DNA from: Floridanema evergladense
Lineage (GTDB): Bacteria > Cyanobacteriota > Cyanobacteriia > Cyanobacteriales > Aerosakkonemataceae
Assembly: GCF_041929205.1 (NCBI RefSeq)
Contig: NZ_JBHFNT010000073.1
Direction: 5' to 3' (one strand)
DNA length: 64,000 bases
Positions 17,155 to 25,364 of this stretch are shown here, one piece after another. A program made the translations under genes and the position numbers. The notes beneath the pieces were generated by a model. It searched no databases. It saw only the letters and a program-made list of their open reading frames with translations, and was not told where the DNA came from. Position 1 is the first letter of the stretch, and the number at the start of each line of letters is the position of its first letter.

Positions 17155-18213
17155 TTAATGTATTTTTAGCTTATGGTACAGGTGATAGCGAATTGTGCCA
17201 ATCACAAATGCTAAACCTCCATAAAAGAAATAAAACCAATGCCAGGGAATTACCCCAAATGTGAATAGTATGCCTCGTTTTTGCAGAAAAAAGCGATACA
17301 GGGGTAGATTTAGCCATAACAAGGCAAAACTAATTCCTAGACCAATTAACCACAAAATTGACCACCACCAGCCCCCTATCAGGCAAATTACCAGCAAGTA
17401 GGTCAAAATTAAACTCAGACGGCTAGAATTTTTTAAGTTGAGATCGTTAGAGAATTGTCGATCGCGCCACAGCAACTCCGTCCAAGGAATCGCCCGATAA
17501 AAAATCTCTGCCCGGAGCAAAGACATAACCCGCCAATCCTTCAAATGTTTTACCTGAACGGTTTTATCTAGCTTAATTTGATAACCCGCTCGTTTCAACC
17601 GATAACCCAACTCAATGTCTTCCACCGAGGGGTAGCGATAGCCCTCATCAAATCCCCCCACCGCCCAAAAAGCTTCCCGTCGCACTGCGCCACAAGCACC
17701 CCAAAAGGTCGAAGCTTCCTCAGATGAAGTTTGATGGGTGTAGTGATGGAATAAGTTTTTATACTGAGAGAGAAAGTTAGAGGCTCCTGGGCTATCATCA
17801 TAAGAGCCAATCAAGGCATTGAGAGTGGGAGAATGGGAAAATGCTGCGATTAGGTTAGCGATCGTCTCGACAGTCAGCGTTACATCAGCATCAATAAAAA
17901 ATAAAATCTCCCCTTTTGCAACTTCCGCCCCCTTGTTTCTAGCACGGGCAGGGCCACCAGGAGAAGGAAAAGTAATTACCTGAGCACCCAACTCTGCGGC
18001 TAACTTTCCCGAATCATCTGTTGAGCCATCATCAATTACGATAATTTCTAATAGCTTTTCGGCTACTGTACTCACACTTTGCAAACATTGGCGAAAGTTT
18101 TCCCCACCATTAAGCACTGGAATAATGAGAGAAATTGTGAGTGTAGATTTGGCTAACTCGCTGGTATCTGAAAAATTTTTATCGCTGAACTTCTTCTCTG
18201 GAAAAGATGACAT
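17155..18213 (-). CDS. Family 2 glycosyltransferase, membrane-associated
   Basis: A 352-residue GT2 enzyme. Motifs are LTISLIIPVLNGGENFRQCL, IIVIDDGSTDDSG (about 57-69), the metal-binding FFIDADVTL (about 111) and the acceptor region EDIELGYRLKRAGY. Three hydrophobic segments near the C-terminus (LSLILTYLLVICLIGGWWWSIL, IGLGISFALLWL, WHWFYFFYGGLAFVIG) anchor it in the membrane. It is the first gene of the - strand polysaccharide block that continues to 12859, with a 139-base gap to the FAD enzyme. Sugar donor unknown. Confidence 0.87.
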   Translation of the reverse strand: MSSFPEKKFSDKNFSDTSELAKSTLTISLIIPVLNGGENFRQCLQSVSTVAEKLLEIIVIDDGSTDDSGKLAAELGAQVITFPSPGGPARARNKGAEVAKGEILFFIDADVTLTVETIANLIAAFSHSPTLNALIGSYDDSPGASNFLSQYKNLFHHYTHQTSSEEASTFWGACGAVRREAFWAVGGFDEGYRYPSVEDIELGYRLKRAGYQIKLDKTVQVKHLKDWRVMSLLRAEIFYRAIPWTELLWRDRQFSNDLNLKNSSRLSLILTYLLVICLIGGWWWSILWLIGLGISFALLWLNLPLYRFFLQKRGILFTFGVIPWHWFYFFYGGLAFVIGTIRYHLYHKLKIH

Positions 18214-18339
18214 AAATTAAGTTAAGTGGCGGGTATTTGAGCGATCGGTCTTTGGGGACAAAGTGCGATCGGATCATACGATAATTGAATCTAACCAATT
18301 TTGCAATTATTTAAACCAAAATCAAAAATCTAAAATCGA

Positions 18340-19137
18340 ATGACTGTATTTCCTTATGACCAATTTGCCAAAGATTATCTAAAAGAATTGTTATCACCTT
18401 TGGGAGAGGTGGAAACAAGTCGTAATGTTCGTAGTTGTATGGGTAAATTGTTTGATGTTTTTGCTTTTTTAGAACGTCAAGCCAGACGAAATAATACCCG
18501 AATAGAGGAAACAGATTTACCTTTTCTTTGGCTAATTTCTCCTACAGCATCAGAGTCTCTATTATCAGGTTTTGGCGCTACACTTGATATGAACAACTGG
18601 GTGAGCGGAATTTATTTTCTTCACCCACACCTGAAAACGGGTGTTGTGGTAATTCACCAATTACCAGTAACTCAAAAAACACTTTGGTTACGCATTCTAG
18701 GTAAAGGGAGAGTGCAGCAACAAGCAATTGATGAATTGGCAGCACTTCCAGAAAATGACCCATTGCGAATTGTGGTGTTGGAGTTGTTAAGTAACCTCAA
18801 GACTATATTAGAAGTAAGCCAAAATTTAGAGCCAGAGGAGCAAGATTTAATCATGCGTTTGTCACCACTTTATGAACAACGTTTGGCTGAAGCTACTCAG
18901 CAAGGTATCGAGCAAGGTATTGAGCAAGGTATTGAACGCGGTATTGAACGCGGTATTGAGCAAGGTGTTCGCCAAGGACAGCGAATTTTTGTGGAGAATT
19001 TGTTGAGAGCGAAATTTGGAGAGTTGGATGAAGAATTAATGGGAATTATTGAGCCTTTGTTGGCTTTACCGCCCGCAGATTCAACTGCTTTGTTGTTGCA
19101 ATTGTCCCGTGAGGAATTGTTGGCAAGGTTTGATTAG
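18340..19137 (+). CDS. Conserved hypothetical protein with GIEQG repeats
   Basis: A 265-residue protein. The first 180 residues have an alpha/beta look (FDVFAFLERQARRN, FLWLISPTASESLLSGFG, GVVVIHQLPVTQKTLWLRILGKG) and resemble a cyanobacterial family often stored as Rpn-like or flagellar-assembly-like. No PD-(D/E)XK residues were seen. Residues about 188-210 are QGIEQGIERG repeats, and the tail (FVENLLRAKFGELDEELMGIIEPLL) resembles that of the DUF2887 protein at 33-932. Function unknown; the flagellar label in databases would be spurious because it rests on the low-complexity repeat. Confidence 0.65.
   Translation: MTVFPYDQFAKDYLKELLSPLGEVETSRNVRSCMGKLFDVFAFLERQARRNNTRIEETDLPFLWLISPTASESLLSGFGATLDMNNWVSGIYFLHPHLKTGVVVIHQLPVTQKTLWLRILGKGRVQQQAIDELAALPENDPLRIVVLELLSNLKTILEVSQNLEPEEQDLIMRLSPLYEQRLAEATQQGIEQGIEQGIERGIERGIEQGVRQGQRIFVENLLRAKFGELDEELMGIIEPLLALPPADSTALLLQLSREELLARFD
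18901..18972. repeat. 12-bp coding tandem repeat
   Basis: Six consecutive 12-base units of the form CAAGGTATTGAG or CGCGGTATTGAA, encoding QGIE/RGIE. A comparable 12-base array (GAAGGACGAATC) is at about 690-755 in the first gene of the window. Confidence 0.8.
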
Positions 19138-19274
19138 TTTGTACGATCCGTCAGACAACCTTTGCGATCGTAGATCAAGAGGATAGCTAACCCGAATTTT
19201 GTATTAGATGCAAGGAGATAATATTATTTCCTGAGTAAACTGCTTGCGACGAAAGTAAATCTAATCTATATTAA

Positions 19275-19356
19275 GTACGTTGTTGCGCTTCAGCGCTCTT
19301 ATTACCAATATCGAGGAGAGCGAAGACAGCAGAACAACATACCCATTTAATTTTCA
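19275..19356. repeat. Decayed copy of the 40-bp palindrome element
   Basis: Left half GTACGTTGTTGCGCTTCAGC (from 19275) nearly equals the left arm at 11985; the right half is interrupted by about 30 unrelated bases and ends AGCAGAACAACATAC, then ATTTTCAGG as at the other site. It occupies the gap before the methyltransferase gene. Confidence 0.6.
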
Positions 19357-19369
19357 GGGATATTAAGAA

Positions 19370-20803
19370 GTGTCAAACCTAGCAAGTGTTTCCGATTCTC
19401 TTTCCCAAGTAGAAAACCAGAGTCTAGGAGAAATTGACAAGCTTGATAGGCAGTTATTTGACCATTTTAAAAGTAAATTTGTAATTCAGTCCTCACTTAC
19501 CCGTCCTCTAGTTAGCTTTCAGGCTAACAAAATTAGACCGATTTATCGATGGTACAAATATAAAGAAGCTTTCTCAGCATGGCTTGTAGAGTATTTATTG
19601 CAAAAATATAGAATTACTCAAGGCAAAATTTTAGATCCCTTCGCAGGTAGTGGTACAGCTTTATTTGCTGCTAGTGAGTTAGGAATTAGTGCTGATGGAA
19701 TTGAGCTATTAGCGATCGGACAACAAATAATTACTACTAAACAAATACTAGATACTGAATTTACATCAGAAGATTTTGAAAGATTAAAAATTTGGCATGA
19801 GTTAAAAGTTTGGCAAAAAAATGATGAAAAAATACCGTTAAAAGAATTAAATATTACCAAAGGCGCTTATTCCGAAACAACCAAAGATTTGATTAAAAGA
19901 TATCTCGGAGCTTGTCAACAAGAAAATATTATAGTCCAAACAGTTCTGCACTTTGCTCTGCTTTGTGTCTTAGAATCTATAAGTTACACTCGCAAAGATG
20001 GGCAATATCTTCGCTGGGATTATCGCTCCGGGCGTGGATTAGGCAAAAAAAGCTTTGATAAAGGTGAAATACTAGAATTTAATCAAGCTATTACAAATAA
20101 ACTGGCAGAAATCCTCAGTGACTTAGCTCCTAGTACACAACAATTGGAGCTTTTCCCAATAGACATTCATCCTGGTAAAATTCATCTTTATAAAGGTTCA
20201 TGCCTTGAGATTTTTTCACTTCTACCTGAAGCTGAATATAATGCAATTATTACATCTCCACCCTATTGCAATCGATATGATTATACGCGTACTTATGCCT
20301 TAGAATTAGCCTTACTTGGAATTTCTGAAAAAGAGTTAATCAAGTTGCGCCAAGAAATGTTAAGTTGTACAGTCGAAAATAAACCAAAAGATTTATTAAC
20401 AATCAATCCAGCCTGGAAAACAGCGCTAAATATTGCTGATGAACAAAGCTTGTTGCAAGGGATATTGAAATATTTAGACTTTCAAAAAGAACAAGGTAAC
20501 TTAAACAACAAAGGTATCCCCAGAATGGTGAGAGGATATTTCTACGAGATGGCTTGTGCGATCCAAGAATGCTTCCGAGTTCTTAAACCTGGAACACACC
20601 TATTTATGGTTAATGATAATGTGCGCTATGCAGGTGTGAGTATTTCAGTAGATATGATTCTCTCTAACTTTGCCGAAAAGATGGGGTTTACTGTTGAGAA
20701 TATCCTGGTTTTACCAGGTGATAAAGGTAATAGTAGTCAGCAAATGGGAAATCACGGACGCGAACCCTTACGAAAGTGTGTTTATGTATGGAAAAAGCTG
20801 TAA
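19370..20803 (+). CDS. DNA methyltransferase of AvaI/BsoBI type
   Basis: A 477-residue amino-methyltransferase. The AdoMet-binding motif DPFAGSGT is at residues 89-96, and the catalytic motif TSPPYCNRYDY near 294-304, so the order is motif I then motif IV with a large region between. An SPPY catalytic loop is typical of N4-cytosine enzymes; base choice is inference. The start is GTG at 19370; no better ATG is in frame nearby. Length and neighbour fit the methyltransferase of an AvaI-like system (recognition CYCGRG in the known members). The downstream partner endonuclease is broken, leaving this as a probable orphan modification enzyme. The gene begins right after a decayed repeat element. 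Confidence 0.85.
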   Translation: MSNLASVSDSLSQVENQSLGEIDKLDRQLFDHFKSKFVIQSSLTRPLVSFQANKIRPIYRWYKYKEAFSAWLVEYLLQKYRITQGKILDPFAGSGTALFAASELGISADGIELLAIGQQIITTKQILDTEFTSEDFERLKIWHELKVWQKNDEKIPLKELNITKGAYSETTKDLIKRYLGACQQENIIVQTVLHFALLCVLESISYTRKDGQYLRWDYRSGRGLGKKSFDKGEILEFNQAITNKLAEILSDLAPSTQQLELFPIDIHPGKIHLYKGSCLEIFSLLPEAEYNAIITSPPYCNRYDYTRTYALELALLGISEKELIKLRQEMLSCTVENKPKDLLTINPAWKTALNIADEQSLLQGILKYLDFQKEQGNLNNKGIPRMVRGYFYEMACAIQECFRVLKPGTHLFMVNDNVRYAGVSISVDMILSNFAEKMGFTVENILVLPGDKGNSSQQMGNHGREPLRKCVYVWKKL

Positions 20804-20814
20804 TTTAAATTCTT

Positions 20815-21217
20815 ATGTGTCCTTATCTTAATCATCTTCAATCTAGTGACGATCTGGTTGCAACATATCAAGCGACTCGTGCAGGTTTTATTACTTTGGC
20901 ACTGGAAAAAAATCGACGTGCTACACCATATATTGCAGAAGCAAGGGTACTTCAAGAAGCCGCCTCTCAAGCAGAAAATCCTGCTGACTTGCTAAATATT
21001 AAAGGTATTGAAATGGGTTTATTAACGGCGGCAGGTTTATCAGATAAATCTCTTAAATACCTGATGCCAGAGGATAAAATAGAAGCGATAAACGGTCTGA
21101 TAAAGAATGGCAGGTGAAATTTGGAATCAATTGGAAAAGGGTATTCTTTCTAACGCAGCAAATTTGAATCAGGAGAACCAAGTTGCATCTATTTCTCGGT
21201 GGTTGTATGGTTTGTAA
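20815..21217 (+). pseudogene. AvaI/BsoBI-family restriction endonuclease, internally deleted
   Basis: The first 98 or so codons (YLNHLQSSDDLVATYQATRAG..., KNRRATPYIAEARVLQ, LLTAAGLSDKSLKYL, AINGLIKN) match my recollection of the N-terminal helical domain of AvaI and BsoBI, enzymes of about 320 residues. The frame then ends at TGA (21115-21117). Overlapping it, in another frame from ATG at 21107, 36 codons (AGEIWNQLEKGILSNAANL..., SISRWLYGL, stop 21215-21217) resemble the C-terminal end of the same family. About 180 central residues, including the catalytic core, are missing, with a frameshift at the join. It lies 11 bases after the methyltransferase. I recognise the family from memory; alignment would settle it. 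Confidence 0.75.
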
Positions 21218-21251
21218 TAATACTTTTTCTGACAGCGTAGCAACCAGCGAG

Positions 21252-21764
21252 TTAATATTTGTTGCCGATCGCAGATTGCCTAAAATAAATTCTTAACAAA
21301 CGTAGCCAGCGCAACCAAACTTTTGCAGGTTCGTCAAAAAAAGTAAAAATATCACCGAAAGCTTGGTTAGGTTTTTGATGGTGTATCCAGTGTCTTTCAG
21401 GAGTTGTAATAAAAAATATGTTACATAAAAAAGTTACTATTTTTGGAGTTTGTCCTCCTAAAATACTAATATGTCGCCACCAAACATGAAATTGACCTAA
21501 CAGCAATCCGCCAAGAACGCCAATAGGGGAATAAGACCACAGAATTATTGCCAGTAATAAATAAGGAAGCGCACCCAAAATCCCATCTAGAAGAACCAGA
21601 GAATCAAACGTCAAAATGGCATAGTGGCGAAAATTCTTTTTCCCGCAATGATGCGTTTTCAAATGGAGTGTGCCAAAAATATGCTCTGGTATGTGATAAA
21701 CAAAGGTAGAAAGGAAATCACCAAAAAATAGTAATAACCAAGTTACAAAGATAGTTTTAAGCAT
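21252..21764 (-). CDS. Fatty acid hydroxylase/sterol desaturase-family protein
   Basis: A 170-residue membrane protein with the histidine clusters of this di-iron family: HIPEH (24-28), HLKTHH (34-39), FHVWWRH (about 93-99) and RHWIHH (about 123-128), between hydrophobic segments (FVTWLLLFFGDFLSTFVYHI, ALPYLLLAIILWSY, PIGVLGGLLLGQF). The family hydroxylates or desaturates lipid-type substrates at the membrane using O2. It is shorter than many members but all histidine boxes are present. It is 286 bases downstream of the SagB-like operon on the same strand, so co-transcription is uncertain. Confidence 0.75.
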   Translation of the reverse strand: MLKTIFVTWLLLFFGDFLSTFVYHIPEHIFGTLHLKTHHCGKKNFRHYAILTFDSLVLLDGILGALPYLLLAIILWSYSPIGVLGGLLLGQFHVWWRHISILGGQTPKIVTFLCNIFFITTPERHWIHHQKPNQAFGDIFTFFDEPAKVWLRWLRLLRIYFRQSAIGNKY

Positions 21765-22050
21765 ATTTTGGGTGCTTTGCTTGGGTCTGAGATAAATTAG
21801 GTTTTGTATTTCTGAGCAGGTTTAAATCTAGCTGTTGAAGGTTAAAAAACGGATACATTTCGTTAAAGATCGGGTTAAGACTTAAGTTTTTATTTTTTCC
21901 GGTTTCCACTTAACTCAATCAAGTTAAATTTAGGTTAATACTTTATTAAATGTTGATTTAATTTTGAATAAACAACAAAAACCATTAGTTTTTATAATTA
22001 CTTCCATAGACTGCAATCAAGGTTATCAGTATGTTTGAGGTTTCCTGCTA

Positions 22051-23334
22051 TTAAATGCCGATCGCAATAGCATACAAAACACTACTTTCTGTTCCCAGAA
22101 ATTCTTGCACTTCATCATCAAAAAATGCGCCAATACCGCTACAATTTAATCCTTCATAAATTGCTCTGAGATATACTCGTTGTCCAAGTAATCCAGCCAG
22201 TTGCAAAGCTGTGCAATAATTCTGAAAGTCCCCGACGAAAAAGAATAAAACTGCACTATCTCTTCCGATCGCTTGATTAACGCAAAGATATCCCATTTTA
22301 TCCCGAAAGTTACCGACTTTCAAGCATTTTTGTTTGTAATAAAGTCCAGGTTCTATTCCTACTACATCTTGGACAATTGCATAAATTTCGATCGCTTCGT
22401 CGCTTGGAGTAGCAATTGGTTGAAGTAAGGATTCCCAAACTGCTAAAAATGCTTCTTGAGTAATTTGTGTTTGGTGAAAACGTCTTGCGGAACGGCGTTT
22501 TTGAATCGATTGGAGATATGTTGCTTTATCAACAAAAAACTGAGGTTGGATAATTTCCTGCGTGCTTTTTGTTAGGGAAAGGGTAGCTTTGTAACCTGCT
22601 TCAACAAAGTGATTTGGTTCAAAATAATCAGTACCGGAAACAAAGGGAATTGGCGATCGCAATCTCCGCACCGCTTTTTCTTTCACATCTCCGACAATAA
22701 TCGCAGTTGTCACAAATTCCTTATTTTCTAATCCTAAATCATCGTTGAGTGCTAACCGATCGAAATCGAATAAAATTTGGGTTTGTAGATCGTGCGTGTA
22801 AGCAGAAGCTTCGATCGCTCCTAGATGATGACCGCTATCTAAAAAACAATAACGCAAACTGCGATTTTTGTACTTCCAACTGGAACGGAAATACACACAA
22901 CTAATTAATAAAATGTATCCTTTAACCAGGCAATTGTCAAATAAATAACCTTCCAATCCATCATCAATTAATTCATAAATTAAAGTCAGCGATTGGGTTT
23001 CCACTTCCAGATGATAAATCCCCTCGATGATTCCCTTAATCCCGCGAATTTGCACGTAAATTTCCGTAGGATAAAGCGCACCCGCAGAGGGATTTACCCG
23101 CAAGGAATAGCTACCTTCTCGATACATTTTTTGCGAACTAATCGCACTGGTAAAATGTAAAAATGAATGGCTGGGATTTTCCAGATCTAAGGGAAACCTG
23201 CGAAAGAATTTAGGATAACGTTTGAATGCAGCGGGTTGAGTTGAAGAATCGACATAATTGGGATCGATTTGCACCGAGAGAAATGAGAGTTTTGTCGCTT
23301 CGTGGTATTGATTTTTGGCAATCTTAGGCAGCAT
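22051..23334 (-). CDS. Double nitroreductase-domain protein, SagB/ThcOx-like
   Basis: A 427-residue protein with two nitroreductase-fold halves. The N-terminal half has SLRVNPSAGALYPTEIYVQIRG (about 77-98) and DSGHHLGAIEASAYTHDL, motifs of SagB/ThcOx flavin dehydrogenases; the C-terminal half has RRSARRFHQTQITQEAFLAVW (about 280-300) and LNCSGIGAFFDDEVQEFL. Such proteins bind FMN; SagB/ThcOx enzymes oxidise azolines in peptide natural products, but many double-domain homologues have no known substrate. It is the last gene of a five-gene - strand operon and overlaps the ankyrin gene by 11 bases. No precursor peptide or cyclodehydratase gene is nearby, so an azole biosynthesis role is not supported by context. 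Confidence 0.8.
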   Translation of the reverse strand: MLPKIAKNQYHEATKLSFLSVQIDPNYVDSSTQPAAFKRYPKFFRRFPLDLENPSHSFLHFTSAISSQKMYREGSYSLRVNPSAGALYPTEIYVQIRGIKGIIEGIYHLEVETQSLTLIYELIDDGLEGYLFDNCLVKGYILLISCVYFRSSWKYKNRSLRYCFLDSGHHLGAIEASAYTHDLQTQILFDFDRLALNDDLGLENKEFVTTAIIVGDVKEKAVRRLRSPIPFVSGTDYFEPNHFVEAGYKATLSLTKSTQEIIQPQFFVDKATYLQSIQKRRSARRFHQTQITQEAFLAVWESLLQPIATPSDEAIEIYAIVQDVVGIEPGLYYKQKCLKVGNFRDKMGYLCVNQAIGRDSAVLFFFVGDFQNYCTALQLAGLLGQRVYLRAIYEGLNCSGIGAFFDDEVQEFLGTESSVLYAIAIGI

Positions 23335-23776
23335 TTTTCAAAATCCTTAAAATTTCCCGATTTGCTGCAAAGTCGATCGCCAAAAAATCATCCAAATTTT
23401 TCAACTGAGAATTTGCACCTGCTGCTAAAAGCGCATTCACTATTTCCGTTTTACCTGCGGAAGCTGCATACATTAATACTGTCGCACCGTTATCATTTTG
23501 GTTATTGATATCGATTTTTGCTTCCAGCAGTAAACTCATTAAATCTAGACGATCGCGAAAACAAGCAAACCATAAAGCATTGTTTCCGTCATTATTTTTG
23601 ATGTTAACATTTGCTCCAGCATCAATTAGCGATCGCACAACATTTACCTCACCTAATTGAGTCGCTTTCATCAAAGCTGTATCGCCATTACTTCCCCGTC
23701 GATCTAAATTTTCTGGATCAAATTCGTTAGCTAACAACCATTGATTCATGTCTACTGATGAAACTGCTACCACCAT
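23324..23776 (-). CDS. Ankyrin-repeat protein
   Basis: A 150-residue protein with at least three ankyrin repeats: GDTALMKATQLGEVNVVRSLIDAGANVN, GNNALWFACFRDRLDLMSLLLEAKIDIN and GATVLMYAASAGKTEIVNALLAAGAN. These form protein-binding scaffolds and carry no catalysis. The start was placed at ATG 23776, because AAGGAGG lies just upstream of it; an in-frame TTG six codons earlier lies within that ribosome site. It overlaps the start of the SagB-like gene and follows the ferredoxin gene after 21 bases, so it is tightly co-translated with redox partners and may dock them. Confidence 0.88.
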   Translation of the reverse strand: MVVAVSSVDMNQWLLANEFDPENLDRRGSNGDTALMKATQLGEVNVVRSLIDAGANVNIKNNDGNNALWFACFRDRLDLMSLLLEAKIDINNQNDNGATVLMYAASAGKTEIVNALLAAGANSQLKNLDDFLAIDFAANREILRILKNAA

Positions 23777-23797
23777 TTTTTCCTCCTTGTTCAAATC

Positions 23798-24094
23798 TTA
23801 AAGATACTCGTCTAACTCTACTTCCAAAATGCAATCAGAAGTTGGTTTAGCAACACAAGTCAACACATATCCATCAGCAATTTGTTTCTCGCTTAAGAAA
23901 ATTTGTTCATCTTGTTCCACTGTTCCCGACACAATTTTTCCTTGACACATTGCACAAGCACCGACTACACATTCAAAGGGAATTTTGATGCCGTATTCAG
24001 CAGCTTGATCGAGAATAGATTCAGTCTCAGGTACATCAATTGTTTGCGAAAAACCTCGACTTTTGTTAATTAAAGTCACCTTGTAACTTGTCAT
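23798..24094 (-). CDS. Plant-type [2Fe-2S] ferredoxin
   Basis: A 98-residue ferredoxin. The four cluster ligands are C42, C47 and C50 in ECVVGACAMC plus C80 in YVLTC, the spacing of plant-type ferredoxins. The loop differs from photosynthetic PetF (which usually has R-A-G-A-C-S-T-C), so a dedicated partner is likely. AGGAGG lies six bases before the ATG. The gene is third in the five-gene operon, followed by the ankyrin and SagB-like genes, which suggests that it delivers electrons to or from the flavoprotein; this is inference from position. Confidence 0.92.
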   Translation of the reverse strand: MTSYKVTLINKSRGFSQTIDVPETESILDQAAEYGIKIPFECVVGACAMCQGKIVSGTVEQDEQIFLSEKQIADGYVLTCVAKPTSDCILEVELDEYL

Positions 24095-24118
24095 AGTTTC
24101 CTCCTGGAAATAGCTTAC

Positions 24119-24385
24119 TCATTTAGCCAAACTTAACTGAGGATTAATCGCTAGATTAACTAGCGTTTGAGTTACGTCTAATGGTAAATTAGGCTCAGTC
24201 CAGGTAATAGTCCAGCGATCGCCAGATCCCATAAACTGCATATCATTATCTATACCAGGACGACCCAAAATATCAATCATTAGTCTTGCCAAAACACATT
24301 GGCTATTTACTGAACTAATCGCTACGATCGTCATTACTGTATCCGTATCTTCCAGCATTTCTTGCTCGATAAACTCAATTTTCAT
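24119..24385 (-). CDS. Small conserved protein of unknown function in a redox operon
   Basis: An 88-residue acidic protein, MKIEFIEQEMLEDTDTVMTI..., with VNSQCVLARLMIDILGRPGI, a glycine turn GSGDRW and a hydrophobic C-terminal helix LPLDVTQTLVNLAINPQL. No family was recognised. I place the start at ATG 24385 because GGAGAGG lies just upstream; the ATG four codons earlier (24397) would put that site inside the gene. It is 24 bases before the ferredoxin gene and 36 bases after the gene at 24422-25069 ends, in the same operon. Confidence 0.7.
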   Translation of the reverse strand: MKIEFIEQEMLEDTDTVMTIVAISSVNSQCVLARLMIDILGRPGIDNDMQFMGSGDRWTITWTEPNLPLDVTQTLVNLAINPQLSLAK

Positions 24386-24421
24386 CTGCCTCTCCATCTC
24401 ACTACAAAAAGATTATTTCAG

Positions 24422-25069
24422 TTATCTTCTAACACCTGCAAACCGATTATTTAGCTGAGTAGCTTCATCCCAGGAAGGCGATCGATAATCTTCATTAACT
24501 GCGCGATCGACATACCCTACTAAATCAGGTAACTCTTCACCCCTAATCTCTCCATTAACAAACATTTTCAGTTTTTCTTCCCAACCTGTTGGGTATTCTC
24601 TGATGATGGGATGCTTCACAAAAATTGGTTGATATTCAGGTTTGTCAATATCGACAATAATATCTAAATAAAGAACTGCCAAAGGACGTACAAAAATTCC
24701 GGTAGCAGCAATCTCAAAATCAGCATCAATTTCCTTTTGTTTTAACACCACCACAAAATGTCCAAATGGGGGAATTTTATAAGGTAATTGACTTCTATTT
24801 TCTACAGGTTTTACCTCAACGTTATAACCCCTAGTTAACCCATCTGCCAAAGTCATGCCATCATAAAGTTGATCGGGATGGGGTACATAAATTGTAAATT
24901 GATGCAAATCTAACCAGGGATTTTGCGAAGGTTCATCACTGTCATCTTTCCAAGCATTGTAGTGCTTTCGCATCTCCTGACCAACATAACTTTCCTGATT
25001 ACAAATATTGATCAACGAGATGTTGAGAACCTGCTGATCGAACTGAGTAGACCCTAAAATTTTTATCAT
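24422..25069 (-). CDS. Unknown protein, first gene of the redox operon
   Basis: A 215-residue soluble protein that I do not recognise. Visible features: a mixed alpha/beta N-terminus, an acidic linker KDDSDEPSQNPWLDLHQF, beta-rich stretches (FTIYVPHPDQLYDG, PPFGHFVVVLKQKEID, FEIAATGIFVRPLAVLYLDIIVDIDKP) and a charged tail (VDRAVNEDYRSPSW). No membrane segment, signal peptide or cysteine motif is seen; only one Cys is present. It heads a - strand operon with a small protein, ferredoxin, ankyrin protein and SagB-like flavoprotein, with 295 bases of promoter region upstream. A role linked to that redox chain is inferred. Confidence 0.75.
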   Translation of the reverse strand: MIKILGSTQFDQQVLNISLINICNQESYVGQEMRKHYNAWKDDSDEPSQNPWLDLHQFTIYVPHPDQLYDGMTLADGLTRGYNVEVKPVENRSQLPYKIPPFGHFVVVLKQKEIDADFEIAATGIFVRPLAVLYLDIIVDIDKPEYQPIFVKHPIIREYPTGWEEKLKMFVNGEIRGEELPDLVGYVDRAVNEDYRSPSWDEATQLNNRFAGVRR

Positions 25070-25364
25070 TGAACTGACCTATTTTAGTAGTTTTTGTAAT
25101 TATTTATGCGATCGCAAAGCCTAGCATTAGCTCGCTCTCTGCAACCTTAAAACAAATTACCTTTCCTCATTAGAAAGGAATCAACTCAACTATTCCGTAC
25201 TTTTGAATACTGAAATATCAGCAAAATTATTTTTTATTCTGTATTAAAATAAACAAATATTATAAAATATGTAGATTTTTGAAAAATTTGACATACTTTT
25301 AAGGTACGTTAGATTCTTGCTAACGCACCAATTCTAGACAACTTACTGTAGAAAGGGAGCTAAT
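25070..25364. other. Intergenic region with palindromic repeat
   Basis: AT-rich gap holding the promoter of the redox operon and the end of the tyrosine kinase gene. At 25303-25329 it contains GGTACGTTAG and CTAACGCACC, imperfect 10-bp arms of the GGTGCGTTA repeat family, close to the kinase gene's 3' side, where it may help end transcription. Nothing else was recognised. Confidence 0.55.

Noticed and set aside
18340..19137. Flagellar assembly (FliH-like) protein
   Set aside because: The resemblance rests only on the GIEQG low-complexity repeat; no other flagellar gene is near.
22051..23334. Thiazole/oxazole peptide biosynthesis cluster
   Set aside because: No YcaO/cyclodehydratase, precursor peptide or transporter was seen near the SagB-like gene.
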